Positions 25,270 to 37,125 of a stretch of 64,000 nucleotides of DNA are shown here, piece by piece. How positions within the stretch are numbered: position 1 is the stretch's first letter; each line of letters opens with the position of its first letter. Both the position numbers and the translations under genes were made by a program. The stretch is taken from contig CAJNOP010000022.1 in NCBI GenBank assembly GCA_905250075.1, forward strand, positions 2,443,981 to 2,507,980, written 5' to 3'. The stretch comes from Rotaria sp. Silwood1. Lineage: Eukaryota > Rotifera > Eurotatoria > Philodinida > Philodinidae. The notes below the pieces were generated by a model that saw nothing but the letters and a program-made list of their open reading frames with translations, had not been told where the DNA came from and searched no databases.

Positions 25270-25977
25270 CTTGAGCTTAGGCATGCACCCAAACCGTTTG
25301 GGTCACTTCTGCCCACATAAGGAAAAATGCCCTTATTTACTGAACCATGCTATACAACAATTTTTCTTCAGTGAAAAACTTAAGTAGGAGGATGACACTA
25401 TAGAATACCAAAAGAGAGATTTCGGCAACCTTCTTAGACTAAATACTCCCAGGTCGAAAAGTACCGGCCGGTTCCGGCAGGAAAACACCAGAAAACAACG
25501 GAACATGGAAGCAGGATTCCGGTCGAAAATTTTTCGGATTTTTTTCCGGTGGATTCCAGCCAATTCCTGTTCTTTCCGGCAGGAACCCGCCGGAAAAAGT
25601 CCGACAAATTTCCGGCCGGAATACTGCTTCCATGTTCCGTTGATTTCCGGTGTTTTCCTGCAGGAACCGGCGATCTTTCCGCGTCTTTCCTGCCGGTTCC
25701 TGCAGTATCCGGTGACCGGAACGATCGACCTGGGCTAGAGTCAATCACAAAACCCAAACCCAAACTCATTGAGTTTGGGTTTGGGGGGTTGTTCAGTTCT
25801 CTTTGAATATCTCATTTAATGAAGCAGCTCATTTGATCATTTTCCATTTAGTTGTCAAAGGCAGACTTCCTTCAATATTAATGGCGATACAGTTTATTGA
25901 TACAGTTCATAGTCAGTGAGATAAGTTTGAAATACCCAAATTCTTCTATTGAGTTTGGGTGCATGCCTACTTGAGCT
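25270..25977. mobile_element. third hAT-type MITE, CCGG-rich
   Basis: The direct repeat CTTGAGCT at 25270-25277 and 25970-25977 flanks a 692-bp element (25278-25969). Its inverted termini read TAGGCATGCACCCAAAC. The interior, about 25450-25730, is an imperfect inverted repeat of CCGGCAGGAACCGG-type units with a copy of GGAACATGGAAGCAG in each arm. Next to it lies a small palindrome built on the terminal motif (AAACCCAAACCCAAACTCA and its complement, about 25748-25790). Several overlapping ORFs inside are composition artefacts; no transposase is present. Confidence 0.9.
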
Positions 25978-27260
25978 TTTACTCTTGAAAAAGCATGAAA
26001 AGTAAAAGTACCAATAATTTCGTCCGAACTCTGATACTATCATACTGCGAAATTTTGATGCTGAAAGTAACGGTTGACTTATAATAAATAAAGATGTTTT
26101 GAATTTCAGTCTTTAATCACTGTTACAGTGTATTTTAACTACATATACCTCGATTCTATCCATTCTCTTTTCTGTGATATTTTCGTTTCTATTGCTCTTC
26201 TTTGTCCTTGATTAACCTTTCTATTCTATTCTACTTTTGTCCTTATTTTGATGTTTGTATATAAACATTGGTTTTTTTCAAAGAATAAACAGAGAGAAGA
26301 ATATATGTACATCTTTAAAAGTGTTCGTCGCTCTTCGTGAGCGCGAAGTCTAACTTATATGATATAAGTTTTGCTCAAGTACTATCGTATATCGTCAAAA
26401 CTGTATCAGTTTTGACATTTAATCAGTATTTATTTGGATAATTTCAATTGATTGGCAATCCGGTAACAAACTTCAACAGTAAATATATGTTTAAAAAAAA
26501 CTAAACTTTTTTCTTTTATTTAGATTAATATGGAGACGATTATAGTCTTGTCAAACACTTGTTGTAATTGGCTGTGGATACAAAAAAATTAGTTTCACAA
26601 AGCAGTATGCATTGAATAATTTGTCTGATTAAGAAGTATTATACTCATCAGATAAAGGTGAAACGATGTCGACAATATATAATAAAGTATATTAGTATCA
26701 TTACCAATATTTAATAATTAAACTCGAAGCAATTTTGATTGATTGTATTATTTCATGATGTAGCAGTTTCGGCTACTAGATTCGTATGTTTAAATACATG
26801 CTTTAGCTAGTACTCATAACGGTTTATATACGTCTCTTTCATTAGCTTTTATTTTGTTTGTTTTCGAATTAATACTATCTGTTCTACGAAATGATTTATC
26901 TTCTATTTACAATTCTAAATAAATTTTATGCCAAAGCTGCACGTATGAATTTTTTTGTATATGCTGTTAGAATAAAGATTTTCATAAAAAAATATTCAAT
27001 AGATCGACATATAATGATTTTACTAACAAGAAAAAGATTTAAATAAAACTTCGATAGGAAACTATGAACATGAGTCGGTTTCTTTTACAACAAAAAACAC
27101 GAAAGCTCATATTAGTATGACTTTTATCTTCATGTTCAGCAGCGACATCTGACACATATTATTATTACTGTAGTCGTAGTGACGAAATAGTTGATGACTG
27201 AATATGCCATAGCCATATAATCGTCAATTCAACTACGCCCTTTTTTTATTTACTTTTGCA
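25978..27260. other. FAIM upstream region
   Basis: AT-rich sequence with no exon or repeat that I recognise. It presumably contains the FAIM promoter, but no element stands out. Confidence 0.5.
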
Positions 27261-27851
27261 ATGGGTGATATCGTTGGAAGTTGGCAAGTTGCGCTCTCAG
27301 ATGGCATTCATAAAGTTGAATTTGAACAGTAACTAACAAAGAAAAATTTTTACATTTTTTTATATCTTATTTGTTATATTCTTAGTGGTACAACATCTGG
27401 TAAACGTATAGTTCGTGTTGATAATAAAGAAGTTCTTCGTCATGATTGGCTGTTTAAACTTGTTGGTAAAGAAACTTTTAAAATTGGTAAACATCAATGT
27501 ACTATTCATATTGAAGCTGTTAGTGGTTTTGCTTATGAATATTCACTTGATGTTGATGGAAAACCATTAGAAAAATTTAGTGAAAATCGTTCTAAAATAA
27601 GTCGAACATGGACATTGACACTTGATGGAGTAGATTATCGTGTTGTTTTAGAAAAAGATACACTTGATCTTTGGGTTAATGGTCAACGTATTGAAGCTGA
27701 AGCCGAATTTACAGATTATGGAACAGAAACAGTTTTTGAAATCAGTGGTCATCCTGCTATTTTGAAAGCTGTTTCATCTGGTCATCATCGTTTGGGAATT
27801 AATCATACTTTAATTGTTGATGGATGTGAAGTTCCACAAGCAAATGAATAA
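27261..27851 (+). CDS. FAIM: Fas apoptotic inhibitory molecule 1, 2 exons
   Basis: Exons 27261-27328 and 27386-27851 join in phase (CA|T, His) to give 177 residues, the usual length. The product matches the whole family in order: SWQVALSDGIHKVEFEHGTT at the N-terminus, LFKLVGKETFKIG, AVSGFAYEYSLDVDGKPL, WTLTLDGVDYRVVLEKDTL, and HTLIVDGCEVP near the end. FAIM is a soluble all-beta cytosolic protein of two stacked jelly-roll-like domains. In vertebrates it protects against death-receptor signalling and protein aggregation; it is widespread in animals and their unicellular relatives. Both domains are intact. The single 57-nt intron has standard GT-AG ends. Confidence 0.97.
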
Positions 27852-28556
27852 GAAAACAAATTAATTTTCTTTGTTTTATAATACATTCATATATTCATAT
27901 TTAGCAATTCATAGATGTTGTCAATATGTTTTATTTTTCAGATTTGATATTAACATAAAAACAAAAACTTTGTATGAGATATATTGCATCAATATATATA
28001 ATTGATTCGAAATTTTTATGTATCTGATAATCAAACAGAAAAAATACTTTCAAATCAAATGTCTATCTAAGGTAAAATAATAGATATATATAAGTTATAC
28101 TAGTAAATCATATTTCAGAGAAATCTATAATGAATATGGAAATCGAGGTTTTAATTTCGAATTAAATATATAAAATTATACATGTATTTAATGTAGTCTG
28201 GAAGAGATGATAAAAAAAAGATTAATTGAAAAATATGTTGGATAATTCATTCGTTTTTCGTATGAAAGAGTAGTAAAAAAAACCTATAGATCTTTGAAGT
28301 AAATAGTTTCTTACTAAAATGCATTGAAGTAGATTTGAATTCTTGAAACATTTTCTTTTATTTTAATTAGACTAAACTAAATATTTATTTGCAAAATCTA
28401 TGAAATGAAATAATTCAAGTAAAAACATGATTGTCTATAGTGATCAAATATATCTTGCTGGTATGTCAGAGCATTTTTACTATGGACCTAAAGTCATATC
28501 TCCTTAAGAGATTCGAGATTGAAACTTGTTAACATTTTCAATTGTTATATTAAAGG
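27852..28556. other. FAIM 3' flank
   Basis: AT-rich, with no recognised feature other than presumptive FAIM 3' UTR. Confidence 0.5.
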
Positions 28557-29400
28557 ATGGTCAAAAAGTTTTGGTTCGCTCTCAGTGAATCGATGATATC
28601 TATGACAAACAAATATATGGTTAGCTGATCGAAACGAGTAATTTTTTGTTGAGAAAGATTCAAGCCGTCGTCTTGAAAAAAAAAAGATACTTTGAATTAC
28701 AGTGCAATATTATGATCATTTGATTAATCGTAAGTGAATATTTTTATCTCACACTTTTAGAGAAATTAAAAATTTGTTCGATAAAATATTTAAATGAGTT
28801 AAAAGTTTATCAAATTGACATTTTACTTAAATATTAATAAACAAATTTTTTGATACGTTGACTTTGTTGTCAACTTTTTTTTTGAAATACTGTTAATCAG
28901 ATTGTCATAGTTTTTTTACATAAGAATTTTTCGATATATCAATAATTTTTGTTTAAAATCTTTAAATTTACTTAACTGAAAAAATAAATTCAAGCAACTG
29001 GCAGACATATTAGAAAATAAATTGGAAACAGTAAAATTCATTAAATTAAACCCTCAATATGAATTTTTATAAAACTAGAATTATAATCAGCAAATATGAT
29101 GAATATCAATCCATTAAAATGATAAGTCTGATAAAAAATCTTTATGACCAAAAGACATACAACGATTAAACAATCTTTTTTTAATTTTTCTCAAAAAATT
29201 TAAGGTGAAAATATTGGTTTAAGATTGGTAAAATGACCATAATATTGTATTATATTTATGCCATTTAAAGTATCTTTTTTTCAGATAATAGCTCAAATCT
29301 TTCTCTAAAAAATGACATATTTTGATCAATTAACTGTATACAAGTTTATCATAGATATCATCGATTTACTGAGAGATGTCAAAACTTTTCAACTGATCTT
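28557..29400. repeat. long imperfect fold-back / MITE-like element
   Basis: The left arm from about 28557 contains TCTCAGTGAATCGATGATAT. The right arm, read inverted from about 29400, contains TCTCAGTAAATCGATGATAT. Pairing continues inward for well over 200 bp, through AGATACTTT and CAATATTATG blocks, at roughly three quarters identity. The loop lies near 28900-29050. I see no certain target duplication. An aged terminal-inverted-repeat element, possibly Tc1/mariner-derived, is the best guess. Confidence 0.65.
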
Positions 29401-30208
29401 GTTGTAAGACAAGTTTGCAATCAAAATTTTCGGACAAATATTTTCGTATCGATTTACAAGAGTCAAATTTTTAACTAATAATTCTCTAAACTTTATTTAT
29501 TTTAAATAAGTCTAATTATTTGCCTTCGGGTTTTTTTCCTAGTATTGATTAAAAAATTCATTATTATGGATAATTTTTACTCTTTGTTAGTAACTTCATG
29601 CACATTTATGAAGATTATCAAAAACAACTATTCTATTATCATTATGTCAAAACGATAAAAATCAACAGTAATGGATGGAATGCAATCATATAAATTAATA
29701 TAAAATTTAGCAAACTTCAACAAAGCAGTAAAGTATGCATTATTATATTTAGTAAACGATTACTCATAAAAAATACAGAAATTTTATGGTCACTATTCAT
29801 TTTTTACTTTTTACCTATATAAATACAATCTTTGAATCATTGATTGAATCATGAGTTCTTATATGAGGCGCAATTTTATAATAAACAACTTCAAATGATT
29901 GCTGACATAGAAATATGATGTGATTAATCATCACTTTTGATGTAACAGCCAATACTGTATAAAGAAAGCTCACATCATGTGTTGATGACGTTAGCATGCA
30001 GAAACTATGCACGAAAAAGAACGATGTAAATATGGACGCCCTTAGCACAGCCAACCACATGAGTCTTTTTTCTTCCTATAAAATAAAGGCCATGTCAAAC
30101 TTGCAAAAGTATGTACTTAAATGTATAGGTTTGTTTTTATTGCAGCGTAAGAAAAAAGTCTAGCATAAAATCACAATAAAATGTATATTTTTAGAAAAAA
30201 AATAGACT
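29401..30208. other. spacer before the LRAT gene
   Basis: No supported exon. A minus-strand ORF of 81 codons at 29815-30060 has no recognisable domain or splice partners, and I treat it as chance. Confidence 0.5.
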
Positions 30209-31689
30209 ATGGCCAATAGATCTTGGTTTCCATCTCAAATCAAAGAACAGTTAACAGGTCAGTTGTATGTACTATCATTGATCAATTTCTTTTTGGGATA
30301 TATATTTAGAAGCGGTTAAAGCTTTAGCTCAAAAAGAGCGATCTTTTAAAAAAACTCGTGATGAGAAAATTATAGATTTAAATAAACTTCAACCAGGTGA
30401 TCATATTAGTTTTTATAAAACAGATTTCTATTATGCTCATCATGGTATTGTTTGTGAAGCACGTACAGATTATCTTCGTGTTATACATTATTTTAATACA
30501 TTAGAACATGCACGAACTGCATTAATGAGAGGCTCCGTTTATATAGCTGCAATAATTGAAAGTGAATGGCCAGTTAATTTAAAAAGTACAAGTGAAGATG
30601 TTTATTTACATCATTATGATAATATTCCATGTTTTTCAAATGAAGAAACATTAGAACGAGCTTTTTCACAACTTGGTAGACGTGGTTATTCATTATTAGG
30701 AAATAATTGTGAACATTGGGCTCGATGGTGTCGAACAGGTGAACATTATTCTGAACAAGTATATAAATTTCGTGGATTAGTGCAAGAAAAATCTGCAACT
30801 TTACTAATTCTTGATCCAACAGCATTACTTGTTAAAGATGTTGCTATGGTTAGTGTACGAACACTTGGACAATTTTTAAGTGCTGTTGGATCAGGAGTTA
30901 TATTAACAGCTGTAGAAAGTATATCAGCATTTATTGATATACGAAAGAAAAAAAATGAAAGAAAAAAAGGAAGTTTAAGTGATGTTGCTCTTAAGAAATA
31001 TGTTGTTCGACGAATTACATCAGCATCAACAACTGTAAGTTTGTTTAAAACAAACAAACATCAATTTTTTAAAATTAATTTAATAGGTTGTTGGTGGCAC
31101 AACGGGCACTATTGTTGGTACCATACTTATTCCAGTGCCAATACTTGGTGCAACTATTGGTGGATTTGTTGGCTCTATTGGTGGTAAGCTTATTGGTGGT
31201 GTATCTGGTATTGCTTTATCAAAAATTCTTGAAGTTTATGAAAAAAATAAAGAATTGAAAATTAAAAAAATGTCTGCGGTTCCACAATTAATGAAAAATT
31301 TATCACCTGAAAGTGAAATTATTCGTGGTTTAATAGCAGTGGTACTCGAACGTGACGAAGAAGAAAAAATTTCAAATGGTATTCAAGAGGCTATGCATTC
31401 AGATTCTTCAAAACTTTATCCATCATTAGAAGAATTTACACGTGATAATCCAAATACAACACCGGAAAAATGTCAAGCAGCAGCACGATTAACAACTACA
31501 TTATTTACTGATTCAAATGAATTTGATTATTTTATCTTAACACCAATACCAGATGATAATGCACCAGAAGAATTTGCGTCATCAACCGATTTATTAGTAC
31601 TTCGATGGCCTACAAGAACAGTAAAACCATGGGAAGTAAATGGAGAACAAGTTTTAGATATTGATGATTCAAATTTAAATAAAAATTGA
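30209..31689 (+). CDS. LRAT-domain protein with glycine-zipper tail, 3 exons
   Basis: Exons 30209-30257, 30310-31034 and 31087-31689 agree in phase and encode 458 residues. An LRAT/NlpC-P60-type fold occupies about residues 40-160: GDHISFYKTDFYYAHHGIV supplies the catalytic histidine (H60 or H61) and LLGNNCEHWARWCRTG the nucleophile C150 within the family NCEH motif. Known members are thiol acyltransferases or phospholipases acting on membrane lipids or retinol. After the enzyme domain comes a hydrophobic stretch, then residues about 259-300, rich in glycine with GxxxG spacing (GTIVGTILIPVPILGATIGG), which look membrane-inserting. The last about 150 residues are hydrophilic and unrecognised. 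The acyl substrate cannot be told from sequence. The length is well above vertebrate LRAT or HRASLS proteins. Confidence 0.85.
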
Positions 31690-33672
31690 TTTTAATATTT
31701 CGAATTAAACAAATGTTGTCAGATTTATTTTTATGTATGCATGTAAAAATTAACAATTCACTACCTAAATGATGTATCTTGAAATACTATCGTTGAGGTT
31801 TCTTATTATCTGTAATATTTCGAACAGTATCAAATATATGTATATATTGTAGTTTAATCAATTATAACGGAACTTACTTTTAATTTAATGTATAGAAAAT
31901 CAGACATGTTTTGAATATTGTGTATCGATTAGTTGTCCTAACGTAATAATGGGCGATTGGAGAGTTTTTAGATAAGATGTTTATCCATTTTTCATCCGCT
32001 ATAAAACATTTCTGATGAGTTAAGACAAGCATTTTGAGTTCTTTTCAAACATGGAATTACAAATATTGTTCATGAATACTGAAAAAGTCTTTCACAAGCT
32101 CAAATAATCAGTAAATATTAAGTTATACTATAGTCAATATGTATGTACTTCATAATTAATATAAGCAAAATTTATTAATAATTCTACTCAATATATTCTT
32201 TATTATATTCAAATAGAATACTAAACAACAAGTATTAGAATCAAAGAAATATAAAATAAAAAATTAATTCAAATAAAAATCAACTCATTCAGAAATATTT
32301 CTAACGCTTCTTTTCTTAGATTTTGAAGGAAATGATTGTATTTTATTATTTTCATTATATTGAACGGAAACAATATTTATATCAGTGCTTTTTTTCCTCT
32401 ATTAATTCTACCTTCTTTCTCTGTTGATAATTTATACGACAAAAGATTTTACTTTTTCTTGATTAACCAGCTTACAAAATGAGAAATTGAAAAACATAAA
32501 AAGCCAATTAACTTTCAATCTAGAACGATATCCTTTTCTGAAGATCAACTGATTAATTCTCACTAAAGAAGAAGAATTAGAACAAGAACTAAAACTCTTT
32601 CAAAATGAGAAAAAAAGAACTACAAGAATTAGAAATAAATCCAGAAATGAATGTAAAAGAAAATTTCATCACTATTGCTTTATAAAAAGATATTTTTATG
32701 TAATTACTGTTAGTTGTATTGAAAATAATGAAAATACAACTATTTCCTTGACTTGTTCTTCTTCGATAATGCAACTTAATTTTCGTTTTTTCCAAAATAT
32801 TTATTTTTGAAAAATTAACAATCGTTTCACGTTGAATGAAGCTTTTGAAAAATCCTTATAGTTTTACTTGAGTAAAAGCTACAGCTTAGTTCAATATCAT
32901 ATGCCGTAGAGAAGTGTCTGCTCTACAAAACGACTGAATTAAAGAAATTTTTAACATGTTCGAAAAGGAACTTGTAGGCTAAACAAAAACCGGTTGACTC
33001 ATCGTTAAAAATACATTTTTCAAGTCTTTCAAAAAGTTTCTCATTACTCATGAACCAAAATAAACACATCATTTATTCAAAATAAAACAGTAAATTCTGA
33101 TCGTGGCTTGAAGTTTTTCGATCGTCTAAAATGCTTCTAATAGGTTAAAATAAGCAAACATGTTCAGCAAAAACTTCAGTCCACAAGTTTCGTCTAAAGT
33201 AATTTTTTGAGCTTCCCAAAGATTATTTCACTACTCTCAAACAAACTGTCTAGACCCATATTTGAAAAGAATACAGAATTCTTGTCCGAATTTGTCGAAA
33301 ATACTTTCTACTAAATCAAAAGTGAACAAACATCCTTTGTAAAATTTTTTCGATTATCCATTATTGTATATAATAAGATGATTAACAAATTAATATGAAA
33401 ATTCAAAATTATACATGTGCTTTGTTTTCAATGGAGAAAAAAAAGAGAATTGTAATCAATTCGATCTAATTGATGGACATGATTCATCATATGTTCTTTA
33501 TTATGCTTTGTTCTATATTTTATCTTTAAAAAAGAAGATTAATTTGTGTACGAATGCGAATATACTTGAACATGTTTTCATTGATAATAACATAAAGTCA
33601 TTCTGCATAGACTGTTTTCCTATTTAATATTGATTACTTTTGATTGATTACACTAAAATATGTTCGTATACC
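31690..33672. other. spacer downstream of the LRAT gene
   Basis: AT-rich. An ATG-initiated 70-codon ORF (33415-33627) has no recognisable feature. I see no element ends. Confidence 0.45.
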
Positions 33673-33822
33673 ATGTCTAATGACATAGTCGATTATCCTA
33701 ATGATGAAAGCTACCTAAAAGGAAGAAGAAATTTCCGGAATTCTTTGGACTTCCTAAATGCACTTAATTCCGCTCATTCTGCAATGCCAATTGACTATCA
33801 ATTGAGACAATATCTTTATTGA
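33673..33822 (+). CDS. possible tiny ORF or last exon, 49 aa
   Basis: ATG at 33673 opens 49 codons to TGA, with codon use like real genes of the window and a dibasic-rich stretch GRRNFRNS. An alternative reading is a terminal exon after the acceptor ACATAG ending near 33690. I do not recognise the product, and it may be chance. Confidence 0.2.
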   Translation: MSNDIVDYPNDESYLKGRRNFRNSLDFLNALNSAHSAMPIDYQLRQYLY

Positions 33823-34365
33823 ACTATATTTTTCAGTAAAGTAAATGTGTAGAGTAAATCAAGGTATTAGCCTAATCACTATTGGGTAGAACAAAAAGCA
33901 TAAACTGTTCGAAAAAATCTCCAAATAAGAAACTGAGCACAAAGCATTCGAGAAAATAAAAAGTAGAGGAGTAATAAGAAGAATAACAATAAATGCATAT
34001 CGGAAATGCATTATAAGAAAAAGGTAGGATATTTGTCTAACTGTTAGATGTTTGAAGTATTTGGTGTTACTACATTAAAAATCGTTAGTATGTGATAGTT
34101 CTATCCCGTAGTTTTATCAAAGATTACACTAATATGTTATTGATGAGAAGAAAATTTTCAATTTCAGAAACTATTTTTTTCTCTTCCGTTGTATTCATCA
34201 AACAACATCTTATAATAGAGATAAAAATCTTGATTCTTGTGTATTTTACAGGAAATGAATTTCTAGAGAGCTATGCTATAAATTGTGTCAGTCTTTTGAA
34301 TTTCTCTTCTTTTTTACTAGAAAATACATCGTGTATTTCATTTATTGAAACATTGTAACAACATA
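33823..34365. other. upstream of the secreted-peptide gene
   Basis: AT-rich, no supported exon. It probably contains the promoter and 5' UTR of the next gene. Confidence 0.4.
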
Positions 34366-34656
34366 ATGTCTTCAAGATATATGATCGTCTTACTCTTCGC
34401 TGTTTTATTGTCAATCAACATCAGTAATATGAAGGCTTATCAATTAGATAATGATCAAGTACCAATGAATGATCTTCATGAAAGTATTGAACATACAGGT
34501 CCACATATCATTCGACAACTACAAGATTTACTCGCGTCAATAGAAATTGCAGATGATGGAAGTAATATGAAGGATTACTCTCCCTTTGATCATATAATTA
34601 ATACTCGAGTAGCAGTAAGCCGTCGTCCTGGACTCATTCGTTTAAAAAAGAAGTGA
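34366..34656 (+). CDS. small secreted protein, candidate peptide precursor, 96 aa
   Basis: A single exon from ATG at 34366 to TGA, followed at once by AATAAA (34661). The first about 24 residues (MSSRYMIVLLFAVLLSINIS) are a clear signal peptide. No membrane segment follows and there is no cysteine, so it is not a disulfide-rich toxin-like or defensin-like peptide. The mature part is acidic and then ends in a basic tail, with potential proconvertase sites at SRRPG and the terminal KKK, which would release a short RPGLIRL-type peptide. Size, signal peptide, lack of cysteines and dibasic sites resemble neuropeptide precursors, but I recognise no family and there is no Gly amidation donor. An upstream ATG-less extension is ignored. 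Confidence 0.55.
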   Translation: MSSRYMIVLLFAVLLSINISNMKAYQLDNDQVPMNDLHESIEHTGPHIIRQLQDLLASIEIADDGSNMKDYSPFDHIINTRVAVSRRPGLIRLKKK

Positions 34657-37125
34657 TTGAAATAAAATAAAATATATTGTCCATCTTTGAATAATCTTAT
34701 CATTACTTGAATAAAACTAAACAAAATTTGATTTTGATCGTATACAAATCAATTCTTTTACATATTGATGCGTTAATAATCTTTTTTTGTTTGTTGAATA
34801 AAACAAGATTATGAAATATTTCGTTTTTTGCTTTTCTTATTTATCATCAAAGTTTTTTTAGTAGCTTTCTACTTTCACGTTTTGAAAATTTTTCCAGATA
34901 AAAGTAATACTATCAGATTTATAAATTTGTTTGCTACTTTAACAACGTAACTTGACTGAAATTTCTATTGGATTATTAAGTTCTTTTGTCTATTTTTTTT
35001 ATAATTTGAATTACACGATGCTTTACATTATGCACATGTGACCAAGTGAGTACGTAAAGTTCTGAAACAAAGTCATGAATCTATCAAAAGAGAACAATGT
35101 AAAGTACAATTTTCTGTTTGTAAATCTCGTTGATTTGAAGATAACACAATGGTTGTGAATAATCATATTACTAATTTGATATTGCAATAATTAAGTATTT
35201 AATGTTTGAGAAAAAAATTTCGTCTTTACAGCAAGTATCAATAAATATGAAATATAATTCTTAATTAATTGATCGTGCTTTTCATTGTATGTAAATAACT
35301 CATTATCAAAATGATCAATGTATAAATTTTGAATTACAACAGCGTCATCAACAGTATCAATACTTTTTGAAATATTACGATGCCATGCACACTATATCCA
35401 TCCACAAAAAGTAAAATATATTTATATATAGAACTACGCTTAGTCGAATAAGAACACAAGAGATAACAAGATAAGAATGATGAAGTAATTGAGCATCATA
35501 CAAAAACAACAATTTATAGAAAATATGTTGGAATTATCCAGATTATCATCTCTACTTTGTAAAAATAGTCTTCCAAATACAGAAGTGCTATTTTTGGAAC
35601 CATATCAATTGAAATCATACGTAAAAGGGTGTTGTAGAATAAATTTCATATTTAGCTTTTCACTAATAACAATACATGGCAAATGATAGAATGAAAGCTT
35701 CATGAATGATCAAATATGAATCTTTCTTTTTATCATTCATTTATTTCATGAGAAATTGATAACTAATAGTATGTTCTCAAATCATTAGTCAATAAACAAA
35801 ATCTTGATGAATCTGTCTAGATTGGGAAAAAAAAGAACAATGACTTATATTAAATACTGTAGAAGTATTACGTAATATTGACTACACCTCTCTGCAGATT
35901 TTTTTCAACAATTAATGTCGATTAGTGACATGATATTTATTGTATTTGATACGACATTCTGTAAGATTTCTGTTATAATTATGATTTCTTTGTGGGATTA
36001 ATTTTCAGCATGTCATTGAAGTGGTTTTTCTTGATTCAACTCGTTTTTAATCTATTTCATTTGAATTCATCTTTATTTTATCTCAATTTGATCTGTGTCA
36101 ACATAATCAACAACAAATGAAAAAAATTTGACGGTTTTACATAAGTAACTATTAAGAAACTTATTTCCGAATGACTATTGACTCAAACAGCACTCAGATA
36201 TTTTACTTAGAATGTTACAATAGGTGGTTTACTTTATAATGCTTATGTTTGATTTCTTACAATAATGAATTTATCGAACTCTTGCTTGATATACAGTTCA
36301 TTTTTTGCAAAATGTGTATGAAGAATATTTATTACAAAAGAGTTATCTCTAGTTGTCTTATATTTCATTAGAATACAAGTGATTCTGTCTTATCGTAGAT
36401 ACAAGTTATTCTTATTGACAACTAACATCTCAAAAGAAAAGAATTGAAATAAGAATCATTACAACGTGCCCACTTTGATTATAAGCCCAAAATATTGAAT
36501 GAAAGAAAATTGAACTAATAGAAAGATAAAATGATGGAGAAATTTCAAAATTCTATTATCTTCGTCTAAAAAAGTTCTACTTGGTTCAAAAGTCATGTTT
36601 TGCTTATTTCGATGTCTCATTACAGCTTACCAAACATCAGTGAGGAAAATTTTCGAACATGTATTAGGGAAATTTATCAACATCTAAGTCTAATTGATGA
36701 CTTTTGATTCTTCTCAATGACATATGAGTGACTGAAAATTGGGTCAACATTTTGTGCAAACAGTTTTTTACATATGGATTAGAAAAGATTTTCTCGATAT
36801 CACTAATACATGCGTTAGAAAATGACATTGCACCAACTAGTGACAAACCTAAACCTCGCTTATTTACTGTTAAGAAAAAATAATAAATAGCAAAGACCAA
36901 TTTTTCTTAATTTATCATCTTCATCTTGTAGTTTTTTTTTTTGTTCATTTATTAATTCGAAAACAAAATATACAATTCTAACACAAAGAAAATAGAGCAG
37001 TCATTTAAGCAGACAATGAGAAACAGGATAAGAGTTTCTCTTTTTTTTTTCTACAAAGAAAACTTATTAAACAAAAAAAATCTATCTAGAAAAATAGTAT
37101 TCTATGATCATTGAAAATAAAATAA
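34657..37125. other. 2.5-kb spacer downstream of PLK4
   Basis: Two weak coding-like patches, 35332-35415 and 35489-35686 on the plus strand, lack consistent splice sites and a recognisable product. A minus-strand ORF ending at 36664, preceded by an acceptor-like TTTTCTTAACAG, looks exon-like but has no partner. A possible PLK4 polyadenylation signal (minus strand) lies at 36948-36953. Confidence 0.4.

Noticed and set aside
25333..25806. Five overlapping ORFs of 76-111 codons
   Set aside because: They lie wholly inside the CCGG-rich MITE and run in several frames on both strands, as expected from composition.
36664..36877. Exon-like minus-strand ORF after an acceptor-like TTTTCTTAACAG
   Set aside because: Attractive as a missing PLK4 polo box 3 exon, but its translation does not resemble PB3 and PLK4 already has a stop at 37126. 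Kept only as a check under the PLK4 finding.
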